Source of the DNA: Scheffersomyces stipitis CBS 6054
Taxonomy: Eukaryota > Ascomycota > Pichiomycetes > Serinales > Debaryomycetaceae
DNA: 64,000 bases
Reading direction: 5' to 3'
Assembly: GCF_000209165.1 (NCBI RefSeq)
Contig: NC_009068.1
Span: 2,790,001 to 2,854,000 of the forward strand
Under the pieces are notes generated by a model. That model did not search any database, was not told the origin of the DNA, and worked only from the letters and a program-made list of their open reading frames with translations. Below, piece after piece: positions 10,263 to 19,715 of the stretch; within the stretch, counting starts at the first letter, position 1; each line of letters begins with the position of its first letter. The translations under genes and the position numbers were made by a program.

Positions 10263-11361
10263 GTTTGTGAGTTAATTCGTAATTACAAAAAATCATAATT
10301 CAAAAGATGCCAACTAAATATCACTACTTATCTACGATCCGGGTTGTAGCTTCTTGTTTCCTGATTACAAATATAGAGAAAAGGACGTGGCTTGTCGGGA
10401 GAATAGAACATTGAGCCGAACTCCGTTATCAGAAAAGTGGAGGTGCTTTTCCGATTACAGCTGCTTTCTAGAATTGTCACTGTGAATCTATCAAGTGTCA
10501 AGATTCTCGGATGAACAGTATTTCCATTTCCTAATGGAGAACTTCGAGATGAAATAGGAAAGTGTTCCAACTCCAGATGAAATAGGAAAGTGTTCCAACT
10601 CCAGATAAAATAGGAAAGGGTTCCTACCCCGGATTTTCGAACGGAAAAGTGGAGTCAAAAAGCTCTTCAGCGAAGGAAGAAGGTGCATAAAGAAGAGTTC
10701 TTCATTTTCTGCACCTCGGATTGTTAGAGGTCCAGACAGTATTATCTCCAAATTACAATAATGTAGTATAATTAACCACAAGCCGATCAACTACATCCCA
10801 AGAATGGCTCTATTACTCTGAGATTAACGTTCAAGTTCTGTAAAATGTGGTGATGTCACGGCAAACTCAGTTGACGCATGGATCAGGCACGGCTGGGGCC
10901 GCTATTCATGAAGAGCATGTGGTACGGATTGAGCTTCCAGTGGAATTGTGCGCAGGAGAATGCTTTTCTGTCTGTCGCTTCTCCATCATCTGAACAATCC
11001 ATTTTACTCCACAGGCATGGACTTTTGACTGGGTGGAGCGAAAATCCCCCACAATCGTATCTTCTTACAAAAAGCCCCCACATTTATATGCATGGTGGGG
11101 TAGTGACGTATTCGTATTATAATATTTTTTGGAACCAATATTGCGCATACCTTGTTAGTTTACAATCGGATAGGTACAGGACAAGTACAGTTAGCTGCAA
11201 ACGAGAAGTCATTTGAATCGCACATCAAGTATTTCACTTCAACTTGAAATTCCCATATAAATACCAGAAGTCGGTCCTACCATTTGGAGAGGATTCTTTT
11301 TGGTTGACAATCAAGAAGCGATTCCCTTGTTTGCTTTCGCCTCACAAAATTCTACGATAAA
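10263..11361. promoter_or_regulatory. Shared 1.1-kb promoter region between GH5 and sugar permease genes
   Basis: This is the divergent intergenic region. It holds a 28-bp tandem repeat (10547-10632) and several C/G-run boxes that resemble Mig1 sites (TCCCCC 11045-11050, GCCCCCA 11074-11080, GTGGGG 11095-11100). A TATA-like TATAAATA lies at 11256-11263, about 100 bases before the permease ATG. Small ORFs inside have no recognisable product. Glucose repression is an inference from the C/G boxes only. Confidence 0.5.
10547..10632 (+). repeat. 28-bp tandem repeat, three copies
   Basis: The word GATGAAATAGGAAAG, followed by TGTTCCAACTCC, recurs at 28-base spacing (GAT at 10548, 10576 and 10604). 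The first two copies are identical over the shared unit and the third is diverged (GATAAAATAGGAAAGGGTTCC). It lies in the shared promoter between two divergent genes, about 290 bases upstream of the GH5 start. Confidence 0.8.
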
Positions 11362-12984
11362 ATGGCTGATAAGTCGCAAATGGTCAAAGATCTGGCAGTG
11401 TCCATTACTGTTTCAGATGGTATAGAAGATGCCCAAGCCGAATATGAAATCGACAAATACCTCTATCAGAAAGATTCTTGGTGGACATACTCACATTTCA
11501 GAATGTTGCATATTTTTGTGTTTTTATGTACTCTTTCTTGTACTACTAACGGTTACGATGGTTCTATGTTGAACGGTTTGCAAGCACTTGACTCCTGGCA
11601 GGATGCAATGGGTCACCCAGAAGGCTATAAGCTTGGTTCCCTTGCAAATGGTACAATCTTTGGTTCAGTTCTCAGTGTTTCTGTTGCAGCATGGCTCAGT
11701 GACAAGGTCGGTAGAAGAGTCGCTATTATTATTGGTTCTGGTATAGCCGTTGTTGGTGCTATTTTACAAGGTGCTTCTACTAATTTCGCTTTCTTTTTAG
11801 TTTCCAGAATTTTGCTTGGTTTCGGTGTTGGAATTGGAGCTATTGCTTCACCCGCATTGATTGCAGAAATTTCTTACCCAACTTTCAGACCAACGTGTAC
11901 TACCCTCTACAATACGTTATGGTATTTGGGTGCTGTTATTGCTGCTTGGGTCACTTTCGGTACTCAACACTTGAAAGGAAGTGCTAGTTGGAGAGTTCCA
12001 TCGTATATCCAGGCATTCTTACCAGCAGTGCAATTTGTCAGTCTTTGGTGGTGCCCCGAATCCCCAAGATGGATGATTGCCAAAGGCAGAGAAGATGAAG
12101 CCAGACAAATCCTCTTCAAATATCATACTGGTGGGGACCAAGATGATAGAGCAGTAAGATTGGTTGAGTTTGAAATAAAAGAAATCAAGGCTGCTTTGGA
12201 GATGGAAAAGATTTGCTCCAACTCTAAGTACAGTGACTTCTTGACAATTCCTTCTTACAGAAAGAGATTATTTTTGCTTTCATTTACAGCTATCATCATG
12301 CAATTATCTGGTAATGGGTTAGTTTCTTACTATCTCAGTAAGGTTTTGACTTCAATTGGTATTAAATCTGCTAACGAGCAGTTGATCATCAATGGTTGTC
12401 TTATGATTTACAATATGGTTATTGCTCTGTCTGTTGCATTCGTCGTTTACTTATTTAGAAGAAGAACTTTGTTCTTAACGTCCATTTCAGGTATGTTATT
12501 CAGTTACATTATCTGGACAGCCCTTTCTGCAGTTAATCAACAGAGAGACTTCAAGGACAAATCATTGGGCAAGGGCGTGCTTGCAATGATCTTCTTCTAC
12601 TATTTGTCCTACGATATTGGTGCAAATGGATTGCCATTCTTGTATGTGACAGAAATCTTACCTTACACCCACAGAGCCAAGGGCCTTAACGTCATGTACG
12701 GGGTTCAAATGACTACTTTAGTGTACAATGGTTACGTCAACCCTATAGCTATGGACGCACTTGACTGGAAATACTACATTGTGTGGTGTTGTTTCTTGGC
12801 CTTTGAATTGCTCATTGTCTACTTCTTCTTTGTGGAAACATATGGATACTCTTTGGAAGAAGTTGCAAAGGTTTTCGGTGACGATCCAAACTCTTCCCTC
12901 ATTCAATCAACTTCTAGCAACGAAAAAGCTTCCATTGAGCATTTAGAAGATACTTCTTCCGCAGAGATCGGAAGAGTCGTCTGA
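11362..12984 (+). CDS. MFS sugar permease, lactose/cellodextrin (LAC12-like) family
   Basis: This is a plasma-membrane sugar:proton symporter of the major facilitator superfamily, 540 residues with about 12 hydrophobic segments. Sugar-porter signatures are present: NGYDGSMLNGLQALDSWQ in the first membrane segment, SDKVGRR in the loop between segments 2 and 3, PESPRWMIAKGRE before the central loop (about residue 232), and TEILPYTHRAKGLN in the second half. The pattern of segment 1 and the WxxYxxxxxxF region resembles Kluyveromyces Lac12 and fungal cellodextrin transporters more than hexose HXT carriers. The divergent GH5 gene suggests uptake of a beta-glucoside or disaccharide, which is inference. 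A TATA-like box lies about 100 bases upstream and Mig1-like boxes about 270-315 bases upstream. Confidence 0.85.
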   Translation: MADKSQMVKDLAVSITVSDGIEDAQAEYEIDKYLYQKDSWWTYSHFRMLHIFVFLCTLSCTTNGYDGSMLNGLQALDSWQDAMGHPEGYKLGSLANGTIFGSVLSVSVAAWLSDKVGRRVAIIIGSGIAVVGAILQGASTNFAFFLVSRILLGFGVGIGAIASPALIAEISYPTFRPTCTTLYNTLWYLGAVIAAWVTFGTQHLKGSASWRVPSYIQAFLPAVQFVSLWWCPESPRWMIAKGREDEARQILFKYHTGGDQDDRAVRLVEFEIKEIKAALEMEKICSNSKYSDFLTIPSYRKRLFLLSFTAIIMQLSGNGLVSYYLSKVLTSIGIKSANEQLIINGCLMIYNMVIALSVAFVVYLFRRRTLFLTSISGMLFSYIIWTALSAVNQQRDFKDKSLGKGVLAMIFFYYLSYDIGANGLPFLYVTEILPYTHRAKGLNVMYGVQMTTLVYNGYVNPIAMDALDWKYYIVWCCFLAFELLIVYFFFVETYGYSLEEVAKVFGDDPNSSLIQSTSSNEKASIEHLEDTSSAEIGRVV

Positions 12985-13733
12985 AGAATTCATGCACAAA
13001 TCAGTATCTTCCGAGAGAACAGAAATTGGTTCTATATAAGTTATTGTCAGACTTTTAATTTTAAATGTGAAACGATAAATGGATAAACGACTTCTAAATT
13101 ACTGAATGTAAAGGAAAACTATCCTGATTTGTAGAACATAGCTAAAAACCTTGGGATCGCGGAAGACGCGAGAATCCAAAGAAATACCAAAAATGTGTTG
13201 GCAGAAACGACGACAAGTTCAAAAAAACTAATATAATGATTCTGCAATTTGTAAATCGAACACTTTCTCGTATTAGGATAAATTAATTGGGAACTGAATT
13301 ATCCAGACATTACCTTATGTGTGCGGGTAACCCTGGTTCCAGTGGCCACATGCAGTCCGTTACAATGAGCACGACGACAAATTCAACAGGAGCTTTTGAT
13401 AAAAGCGTAGAGTTGAAAAATTCAGATAACACAACTTGAACAGGGTCCAACTGCTGTGGGGAATACTACTCATAGACGACCTCTCGAAACCAAACACCGA
13501 CGCGTCCGTTTCAGAGGCTGAATTGACCCAGTTTGTATACTGATAGAGCCGCCAGTCATTTTGTACCAGAAGCCATACTAGATAGCCTACAGGCTCTACC
13601 GAAGCATACAGAAAACCAACTAAAAAAAGCTAAAACTTCAAAATCAATTCAAATTTACAAGCAGATTACAACTGCCATTTCAGATCCACGAAATACTCGT
13701 ACTTTCAAAAAAATTTCACATTAACTACTAGCG
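12985..13733. other. Intergenic region permease-RPD3
   Basis: About 750 bases hold the permease 3' end and the RPD3 promoter. The reading frame at 13533-13724 opens only at TTG and has no recognisable product. The last 120 bases are A-rich, typical of a yeast 5' leader. Confidence 0.4.
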
Positions 13734-15428
13734 ATGTACGTACAGCTTCCATTTGATGAGCTCAAGGTAGATCCGACACAGAAGAAGCGGATTGCTTACT
13801 TCTACGATGCCGATATCGGCAACTACGCCTACGGAGCCGGCCATCCCATGAAACCCCATAGAATAAGAATGGCCCACTCGTTGATCATGAACTATGGCTT
13901 ATATAAGAAGATGGAAATCTACCGAGCCAAGCCAGCCACAAAGCAGGAGATGTGTCAGTTCCATACTGATGAGTATATCGACTTCTTGAGTCGTGTGGGA
14001 CCTGACAACTTGGACATGTTTGCTAAAGAACAGATCAAGTTTAACGTTGGTGATGACTGTCCTGTTTTTGATGGGTTGTTTGAATACTGTGGTATCTCGG
14101 GAGGTGGATCCATGGAAGGTGCTGCTCGGTTGAACCGAGGTAAGTGTGATATTGCTATCAACTACGCTGGGGGATTGCACCACGCGAAGAAGTCCGAGGC
14201 TTCAGGCTTCTGTTACTTGAACGATATCGTTTTGGGTATTATCGAGTTGTTGCGCTACCATCCTAGAGTATTGTACATCGATATTGATGTCCACCACGGT
14301 GATGGAGTCGAGGAAGCATTCTATACTACTGACAGAGTGATGACAGCTTCGTTCCACAAGTACGGTGAGTTTTTCCCCGGAACTGGTGAACTTAGAGATA
14401 TTGGAGTAGGCAAGGGTAAGTACTATAGTGTCAATGTTCCGTTGAGAGATGGGATTGATGATGCAACGTATAAGTCTGTGTTCGAGCCCTTGATCAGCAA
14501 GATCATCGAGTGGTACCAGCCCTCGGCCATTGTGTTGCAGTGTGGTGGAGATTCATTGAGTGGGGACAGATTGGGCTGTTTCAACTTGTCGATGGCTGGC
14601 CATGCCAACTGTATCAACTTTGTCAAGTCGTTCAACATTCCCATGATGGTTGTAGGAGGTGGAGGTTATACTATGAGAAATGTAGCCAGAACTTGGGCTT
14701 TCGAGTCGGGTTTGTTGAACAACGTGATATTGCCCTCGGAATTGCCTTATAACGAATACTACGAATACTATGGTCCTGACTACAAGCTTGACGTCAGACC
14801 TTCGAACATGTACAACACCAATTCGCCCGAGTTTTTGAACAAGATCTTGACCAGCATCATCACCAACTTGGAGAATACCAAACACGCACCATCGGTGCAG
14901 ATGAACGAAGTTCCTAGAGACGCCGAGGATCTTGGAGACGTTGATGAGGACACCAAAGAAGCCATAGACACCAAGGGTGGATCGCAGCAGGCCAGAGATG
15001 AACAAATACAGCCAGAGAATGAATTCTACGACGAGGATGACAAGGATGAGGGCGAAAAGATGATTGTGGACAACAGCGAATCTAATGGCTCAGAGACTAC
15101 TGGAGCAACTGTAGCTCCTTCCACTAATAATATCGAGACTCAGGCTCCAGTAGAAGCTGCAAAGGAAGTTGAAGTAGAGTCCAAAGCTGAAGTAGAAACT
15201 CCAGCAGTAACAACTACAGTAGCAGAAATCCCAGCTGCAGTTGAAACTGAAGTTAAGTCGGTTCCAGATGCTTCTATTGAAGTCAAAGAAAAGCCAATCG
15301 AAAGGGCTCCTGCTGAAGAAGCCAAAGATGTCGAAGATGCCAAAGATGCCAAAGATGTTCCATCCGCTTCCGTGTTGACCAAGGAAGAGTTGGACGAGAT
15401 CGAAGAGTTGAACAAGGGTGTAAATTAG
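13734..15428 (+). CDS. RPD3: Class I histone deacetylase RPD3
   Basis: This is a zinc-dependent lysine deacetylase, the catalytic subunit of Rpd3L/Rpd3S-type corepressor complexes in the nucleus. The protein has 564 residues. The first ~400 form the HDAC domain with clear landmarks: [19 protein letters not shown], the catalytic His pair in [13 protein letters not shown], zinc-binding residues in [14 protein letters not shown] and [16 protein letters not shown], and the catalytic-site Tyr in [14 protein letters not shown]. The C-terminal ~150 residues are low-complexity, acidic and rich in Glu, Ala and Val, with AKD/EV repeats. S. cerevisiae Rpd3 has a much shorter tail (433 residues in all), so this extension is notable. 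S. cerevisiae sends Rpd3 to promoters partly with Cyc8-Tup1, whose subunit is encoded 4 kb away here, probably by chance. Confidence 0.97.
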   Translation: MYVQLPFDELKVDPTQKKRIAYFYDADIGNYAYGAGHPMKPHRIRMAHSLIMNYGLYKKMEIYRAKPATKQEMCQFHTDEYIDFLSRVGPDNLDMFAKEQIKFNVGDDCPVFDGLFEYCGISGGGSMEGAARLNRGKCDIAINYAGGLHHAKKSEASGFCYLNDIVLGIIELLRYHPRVLYIDIDVHHGDGVEEAFYTTDRVMTASFHKYGEFFPGTGELRDIGVGKGKYYSVNVPLRDGIDDATYKSVFEPLISKIIEWYQPSAIVLQCGGDSLSGDRLGCFNLSMAGHANCINFVKSFNIPMMVVGGGGYTMRNVARTWAFESGLLNNVILPSELPYNEYYEYYGPDYKLDVRPSNMYNTNSPEFLNKILTSIITNLENTKHAPSVQMNEVPRDAEDLGDVDEDTKEAIDTKGGSQQARDEQIQPENEFYDEDDKDEGEKMIVDNSESNGSETTGATVAPSTNNIETQAPVEAAKEVEVESKAEVETPAVTTTVAEIPAAVETEVKSVPDASIEVKEKPIERAPAEEAKDVEDAKDAKDVPSASVLTKEELDEIEELNKGVN

Positions 15429-16098
15429 ATCTAAAAGTTTCATATGTACTTTAGGATAGTTTTGTATAATTAAGAATTGCTTTGAGAGTTAACAGTAGAA
15501 CTTGCAAGTGTTTCATATCTCAATTGTCTACTTGCCATCTTAGAAGTGATTAATCTTTGTTAAGCTTCATTCTCTACTTTAACTGTAGTGGTCTTTGTAC
15601 ACTACTACGGATGCTCACTAATATGGAGTCATCGTGAGTCAAAATGAATTTGTTCACCTTTCTTCATTCACAGAACCAGAGTTTCAGTGTATCTGGCAAG
15701 GAGTGACTTTACTTGGTAGAACTGACTCCATCAGAGGGACTCAATTGGTAATTTCAACAATATATTCTTCAAGGAAGAAAACTTCCTCTTATTCTTATCT
15801 GTTCTACGAAAAATACATTTGCTAGAACAAATTCATTGTCACAATCACCATAAGCACATACTACTGTCCATTTTGCCACACGTACCATCTACTCCTAAGA
15901 TCAATCCAATCTGTGAATCTCCCAGTCAATCCACTATTTGAATTAAACATTAGCCTTTTTGAATCAGAATATCTATATCAAGTCTTCTGTATACAACTCC
16001 AGCTCAATATCATAAGCACCTCGGAAGTACTATATTAGTGCCCCACCTTTAATTCCGCTACATACCTTTTTGATCTTTCTATTTAAACAGCCTTATCC
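15429..16098. other. Intergenic region RPD3-POS5
   Basis: About 670 bases, no gene supported. The frame at 15634-15825 lacks an ATG start and resembles nothing. The right part is C/T-rich and should contain the POS5 promoter. Confidence 0.4.
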
Positions 16099-17430
16099 AT
16101 GGGAAAGATACCGAATTTCCTTCGTTTGTCTGTTCGCTACAACTCAACCATGGCTAACTTAATAGACATAAGACTGGTTACCCAGCTTGGCAATGCCAAA
16201 TTCCCAGAGTATGTGCAACAGTCCCATTCCAAGTTGCACAACGTCATCTGGAGAACACCGCTTCAAAACATATACGTAGTAAAAAAACCATGGAATTACC
16301 ACGTCCGTGATGCAATGGTACAGTTCATTGACCACATCCACCACCATTACCCAGCAGTAAACGTCATAGTCAACGAAGACGTAGCAGACGAGTTGGTCCA
16401 CGAGTTCAGTTCGGGGGGTTGCAACGACTTGGATAAATCAACAAAACATATCTTGTACACGGGAAAATTTGGCGACATCGTAGACAAAACAGACTTGGTG
16501 GTGACGTTAGGTGGCGATGGTACGATTCTACGTGCTGTGAGTACTTTCCTGAATGTGACCGTTCCTCCCGTTCTAAGTTTTGCTTTGGGAACGTTGGGGT
16601 TCCTTTTGCCGTTTGACTTCAAGAAGGCCAGCGACACGTTCCGTATGGTCTATGAGTCGCGAGCCAAGGCACTTCATAGAAACAGACTCGAGTGTCATGT
16701 AGTACGTAAGAATACTCTGTCTGAGGATGATTTCACTCCTGCCTCCAGTAGCAGCAGCAGTGCCAGTAACATAAGACGATTCCAGTTGGACCATTATAAA
16801 CACCAGGGACAGGTTGCCACCATGGTGCATGCTATGAATGATATCTCGTTGCATAGAGGAAGTCAGCCCAACTTGACGTCGTTGGATATCTACATCGACA
16901 ACGAGTTCTTGACTACTACCACGGCAGACGGTATTGTCTTTCTGACTCCTACAGGTTCTACAGCGTACTCGCTTAGTGCTGGTGGCTCTATCACTCATCC
17001 GTTGGTTCCGTGCATATTGCTTACGCCCATCTGTCCTAGATCGTTGTCGTTCAGGCCATTGATCTTGCCTCTGACATGCCATATCATGATCCGATTGTCA
17101 GAACTCAACCGGAACTCGTCTATTGAGTTGACCATCGATGGAATCCCACAGAGAGACTTACTTCCCGGAGACTCTATACATGTAGTCAGCGAAAAAGGTA
17201 CCATATATGTGCCTGGCCAACACGAGCCACCTACCACTCTCAGCAGACGTCTAGATGTATTGGAGGGAAACCTGGTTCCAGAGACTGAGGAGGAAGATAC
17301 CAACACCGCGAACACCAATAGTAAGGGCATCTGGTGCATAGCCCGCAGCGAGCACGATTGGACGAAGGACATCAACGAGTTGTTGGGATTCAACTCGTCG
17401 TTCCAGGGCAAGAAGCAGTACCATATGTAG
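16099..17430 (+). CDS. POS5: Mitochondrial NADH/NAD kinase, POS5-like
   Basis: This enzyme phosphorylates NADH (and NAD) with ATP to supply NADPH/NADP, in mitochondria in S. cerevisiae. The protein has 443 residues. The N-terminus MGKIPNFLRLSVRYNST is Arg-rich and amphipathic, like a mitochondrial presequence. A second in-frame ATG in good context (16150) would remove it. The kinase signature TLGGDGTILRA (about residue 138) and the TPTGSTAYSLSAGGSITHP block (about 283-300) are clear, followed by LTPICPRSLSFRPLILP, a very strong Pos5/Utr1 match. Codon 282 (16942-16944) is CTG at a position that is Ser or Ala in homologues, supporting CUG-Ser decoding. A Ser-rich insert sits near residue 215. 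Confidence 0.92.
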   Translation: MGKIPNFLRLSVRYNSTMANLIDIRLVTQLGNAKFPEYVQQSHSKLHNVIWRTPLQNIYVVKKPWNYHVRDAMVQFIDHIHHHYPAVNVIVNEDVADELVHEFSSGGCNDLDKSTKHILYTGKFGDIVDKTDLVVTLGGDGTILRAVSTFLNVTVPPVLSFALGTLGFLLPFDFKKASDTFRMVYESRAKALHRNRLECHVVRKNTLSEDDFTPASSSSSSASNIRRFQLDHYKHQGQVATMVHAMNDISLHRGSQPNLTSLDIYIDNEFLTTTTADGIVFLTPTGSTAYSLSAGGSITHPLVPCILLTPICPRSLSFRPLILPLTCHIMIRLSELNRNSSIELTIDGIPQRDLLPGDSIHVVSEKGTIYVPGQHEPPTTLSRRLDVLEGNLVPETEEEDTNTANTNSKGIWCIARSEHDWTKDINELLGFNSSFQGKKQYHM

Positions 17431-19715
17431 AAGCGTATGCCACTGTAGTGTAACTAACTCCAAGTACGCCCTAGGTAGAATGATCCATGTTGGAAGCGAT
17501 TGACTTCAATATCTAGAGAATATTGTAAATACCGATAATGAACGTTACGAGAACCCTTTTGTATAGAATCACATATGCCTAGAAAACGGTACGGCTCATA
17601 TATTAACATTGTTAAAGTAGAATATGCTATCTTTTTCACACATCAATGCGTGAGCCAGAGCACTATACATCAGATTGCGCTCAATCTGTGTGGCGGGCAC
17701 GAGTAGCACCATATGCCAATGGTGTTCAGAATTTTGCAACTTGTTCGGTATAGGTTGTATCACGTGAGCACGACATTAAGGGCCGTTTCCGGGCTCTGGA
17801 GTGAATTCTTTCGGGATTGCCGATTGTACTGCCAGTGTTGGATTCGGCGAAGAATGGCGGTGGCGACAGAGGTGGCGAAGAGCGGCGGCAAAGACAGCAC
17901 ACACGACACAGAAGACAGAGGCAAAGGCTACAGAATAATTCGAATTATAGAGAGATGATCTGGATTTACGAGACTAGTGAAATTTCGAAAAAGGTAAAGT
18001 TTCGGACGTGTACAGTTCCGGCGAAAATACGTACTAAATATAACTAACAGAACATTCGCAGAAGGCACGGCAAGCCACAGAAGCAAAGCCCAGAATAGTA
18101 GGGTGCTTAGCGGAGCAGATAAAAATATAACAGCACGATAGCTGGACAATTTAGAGATGGGAGCAAGAAGCAGAACGGTGCACAGAAAGTGAAGGGCGCA
18201 CTCTGATAGGCTGGTTCGTGTTCCATATCGCTGCGTTTCAGCCCGGCTGTTGGACCTGCTCGGGTAAACTCAAAGCTGGGGATACTGGAATGACGAGCGA
18301 GCCATTGTGCCGACCATAGAAGGTGACACAAGCCTAAACGAGCCGTGGAAGCGCGAGACCGTAGACCGTAGACCGTAGCAGGAACTTGAGCAGTGAACGA
18401 GAGGGCGACATGGACGAGACCGCCGCCGATAGCCGGGCAGCTGAAACCGGCCAGAAATGTCACGTACGACCCAAACGGTGTAGATGTTGTGCTCCTCCAC
18501 ACAGCGACCGTTTACGAATGTGGGAGTCCACAGTCTATGTGACACTGGCACAGGGCTGAACGAGATGAAACCAGAGCGCAGCCTTCTGGCGGACGCGGTG
18601 TGCATATGGCGCGCGGGTCGAAAACGGTAAACATCTACACCCCCTATTCTATTATTTTCTGCGAGTGACAATTGCCAACATGATGGGGTGAAAAATAAAT
18701 GGAGGTGATATTGGTTGAGCACGACATTACACCCCCTGGAAAGTCGGGCTCACATGGATACGCTAAAAGCTTGTAGCGCCAGAGGCACATAATTCTGGAG
18801 CGCTGGAAATATGGCCAGACTGCCCGAGCCATGGGCGAATGGCCCCCAGCTCCAGCGGCCACCGAGACGGATCCCAGCAGCAGAAGGACCCGGCGCCAAC
18901 ACTGGGGCCACAATCTGGGCCCAGCTAGGCCCAGGTACGCTACCTCTGGCTCCGGAATATAACCGCAATATACGATCTCCCCCCCATGAATTTTTTCACT
19001 CACTAAGCATCACTTAATTTTTTTCTTCGGCGGCGCTTTATTTGTTTGTGCTCGGTGCGTTTCTGTCTATTCTGTATATATAGAGATGCGTCGTCCAGTT
19101 GAGAATTGGGCAAGATTTTATTCTCATTTTCAGGGCAGCAGATTTGATAGAGCGATTGTAACTTTCTCCTGGAAGAATAGGAATCGGACGCGAACAAGCC
19201 CGCTGAAGCATTTATCGACTGTTCACTGTTGACCGACTACTGCTTCGACATCTGCCTACTCTTTCGACCCGATTGACATTCCTGGTCTTGTACTATTATT
19301 ATCGCAGCTGGATTTTGCTTCCACCCGCCAGAATTTGTCGCTACGCCGCCTACCACCACGGCCCTTCCACACTCGACACCACCATCTCTGTGCCGTGTCC
19401 AGACGTATCTAGATCGTGAGCTCAACTTCTCCACGTCCGTATTGAAATCGTAGCCGTGTCCAATTTTCAGTAGAGCTCGATTCCACGACACAAATACATT
19501 TACATTCCATCACCAATTCCACCGATTTCCATCATACCATAATCGCAATCTCACAAGGACGTTACGGAATTTTGCCTACACCAGATCAAGTCGATATATT
19601 TAATCATACCAAGTTTCGGTATTCCATATTTAACTACTGCTTCTAATTCCGTCATTTCTGCGGATATTTATTAATACTTCTAAAATCGGTTCGCTCATTC
19701 ACATCCAACACAGCC
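17431..19715. other. 2.3-kb gene-free region upstream of SSN6
   Basis: This is the largest gene-free interval in the window. It contains a perfect TCACGTGA palindrome (17760-17767), a heptamer GACCGTA repeated three times (from 18357), unusually G/C-rich DNA at about 18800-18960 with an inverted CTGGGCC...GGCCCAG pair (about 18915-18934), and a pyrimidine-rich leader-like stretch from about 19250 to 19715. The small open frames overlap each other on both strands and resemble nothing. Either a long regulatory region and 5' leader for SSN6 or an unannotated noncoding RNA would fit. Confidence 0.5.

Noticed and set aside
13533..13724. 63-codon frame just before RPD3, considered as an upstream ORF
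   Set aside because: It opens at TTG, has no ATG and overlaps the A-rich leader.
18811..19017. GC-rich 68-codon frame in the SSN6 upstream region
   Set aside because: Overlapping frames on both strands and skewed composition explain it; no family resemblance.
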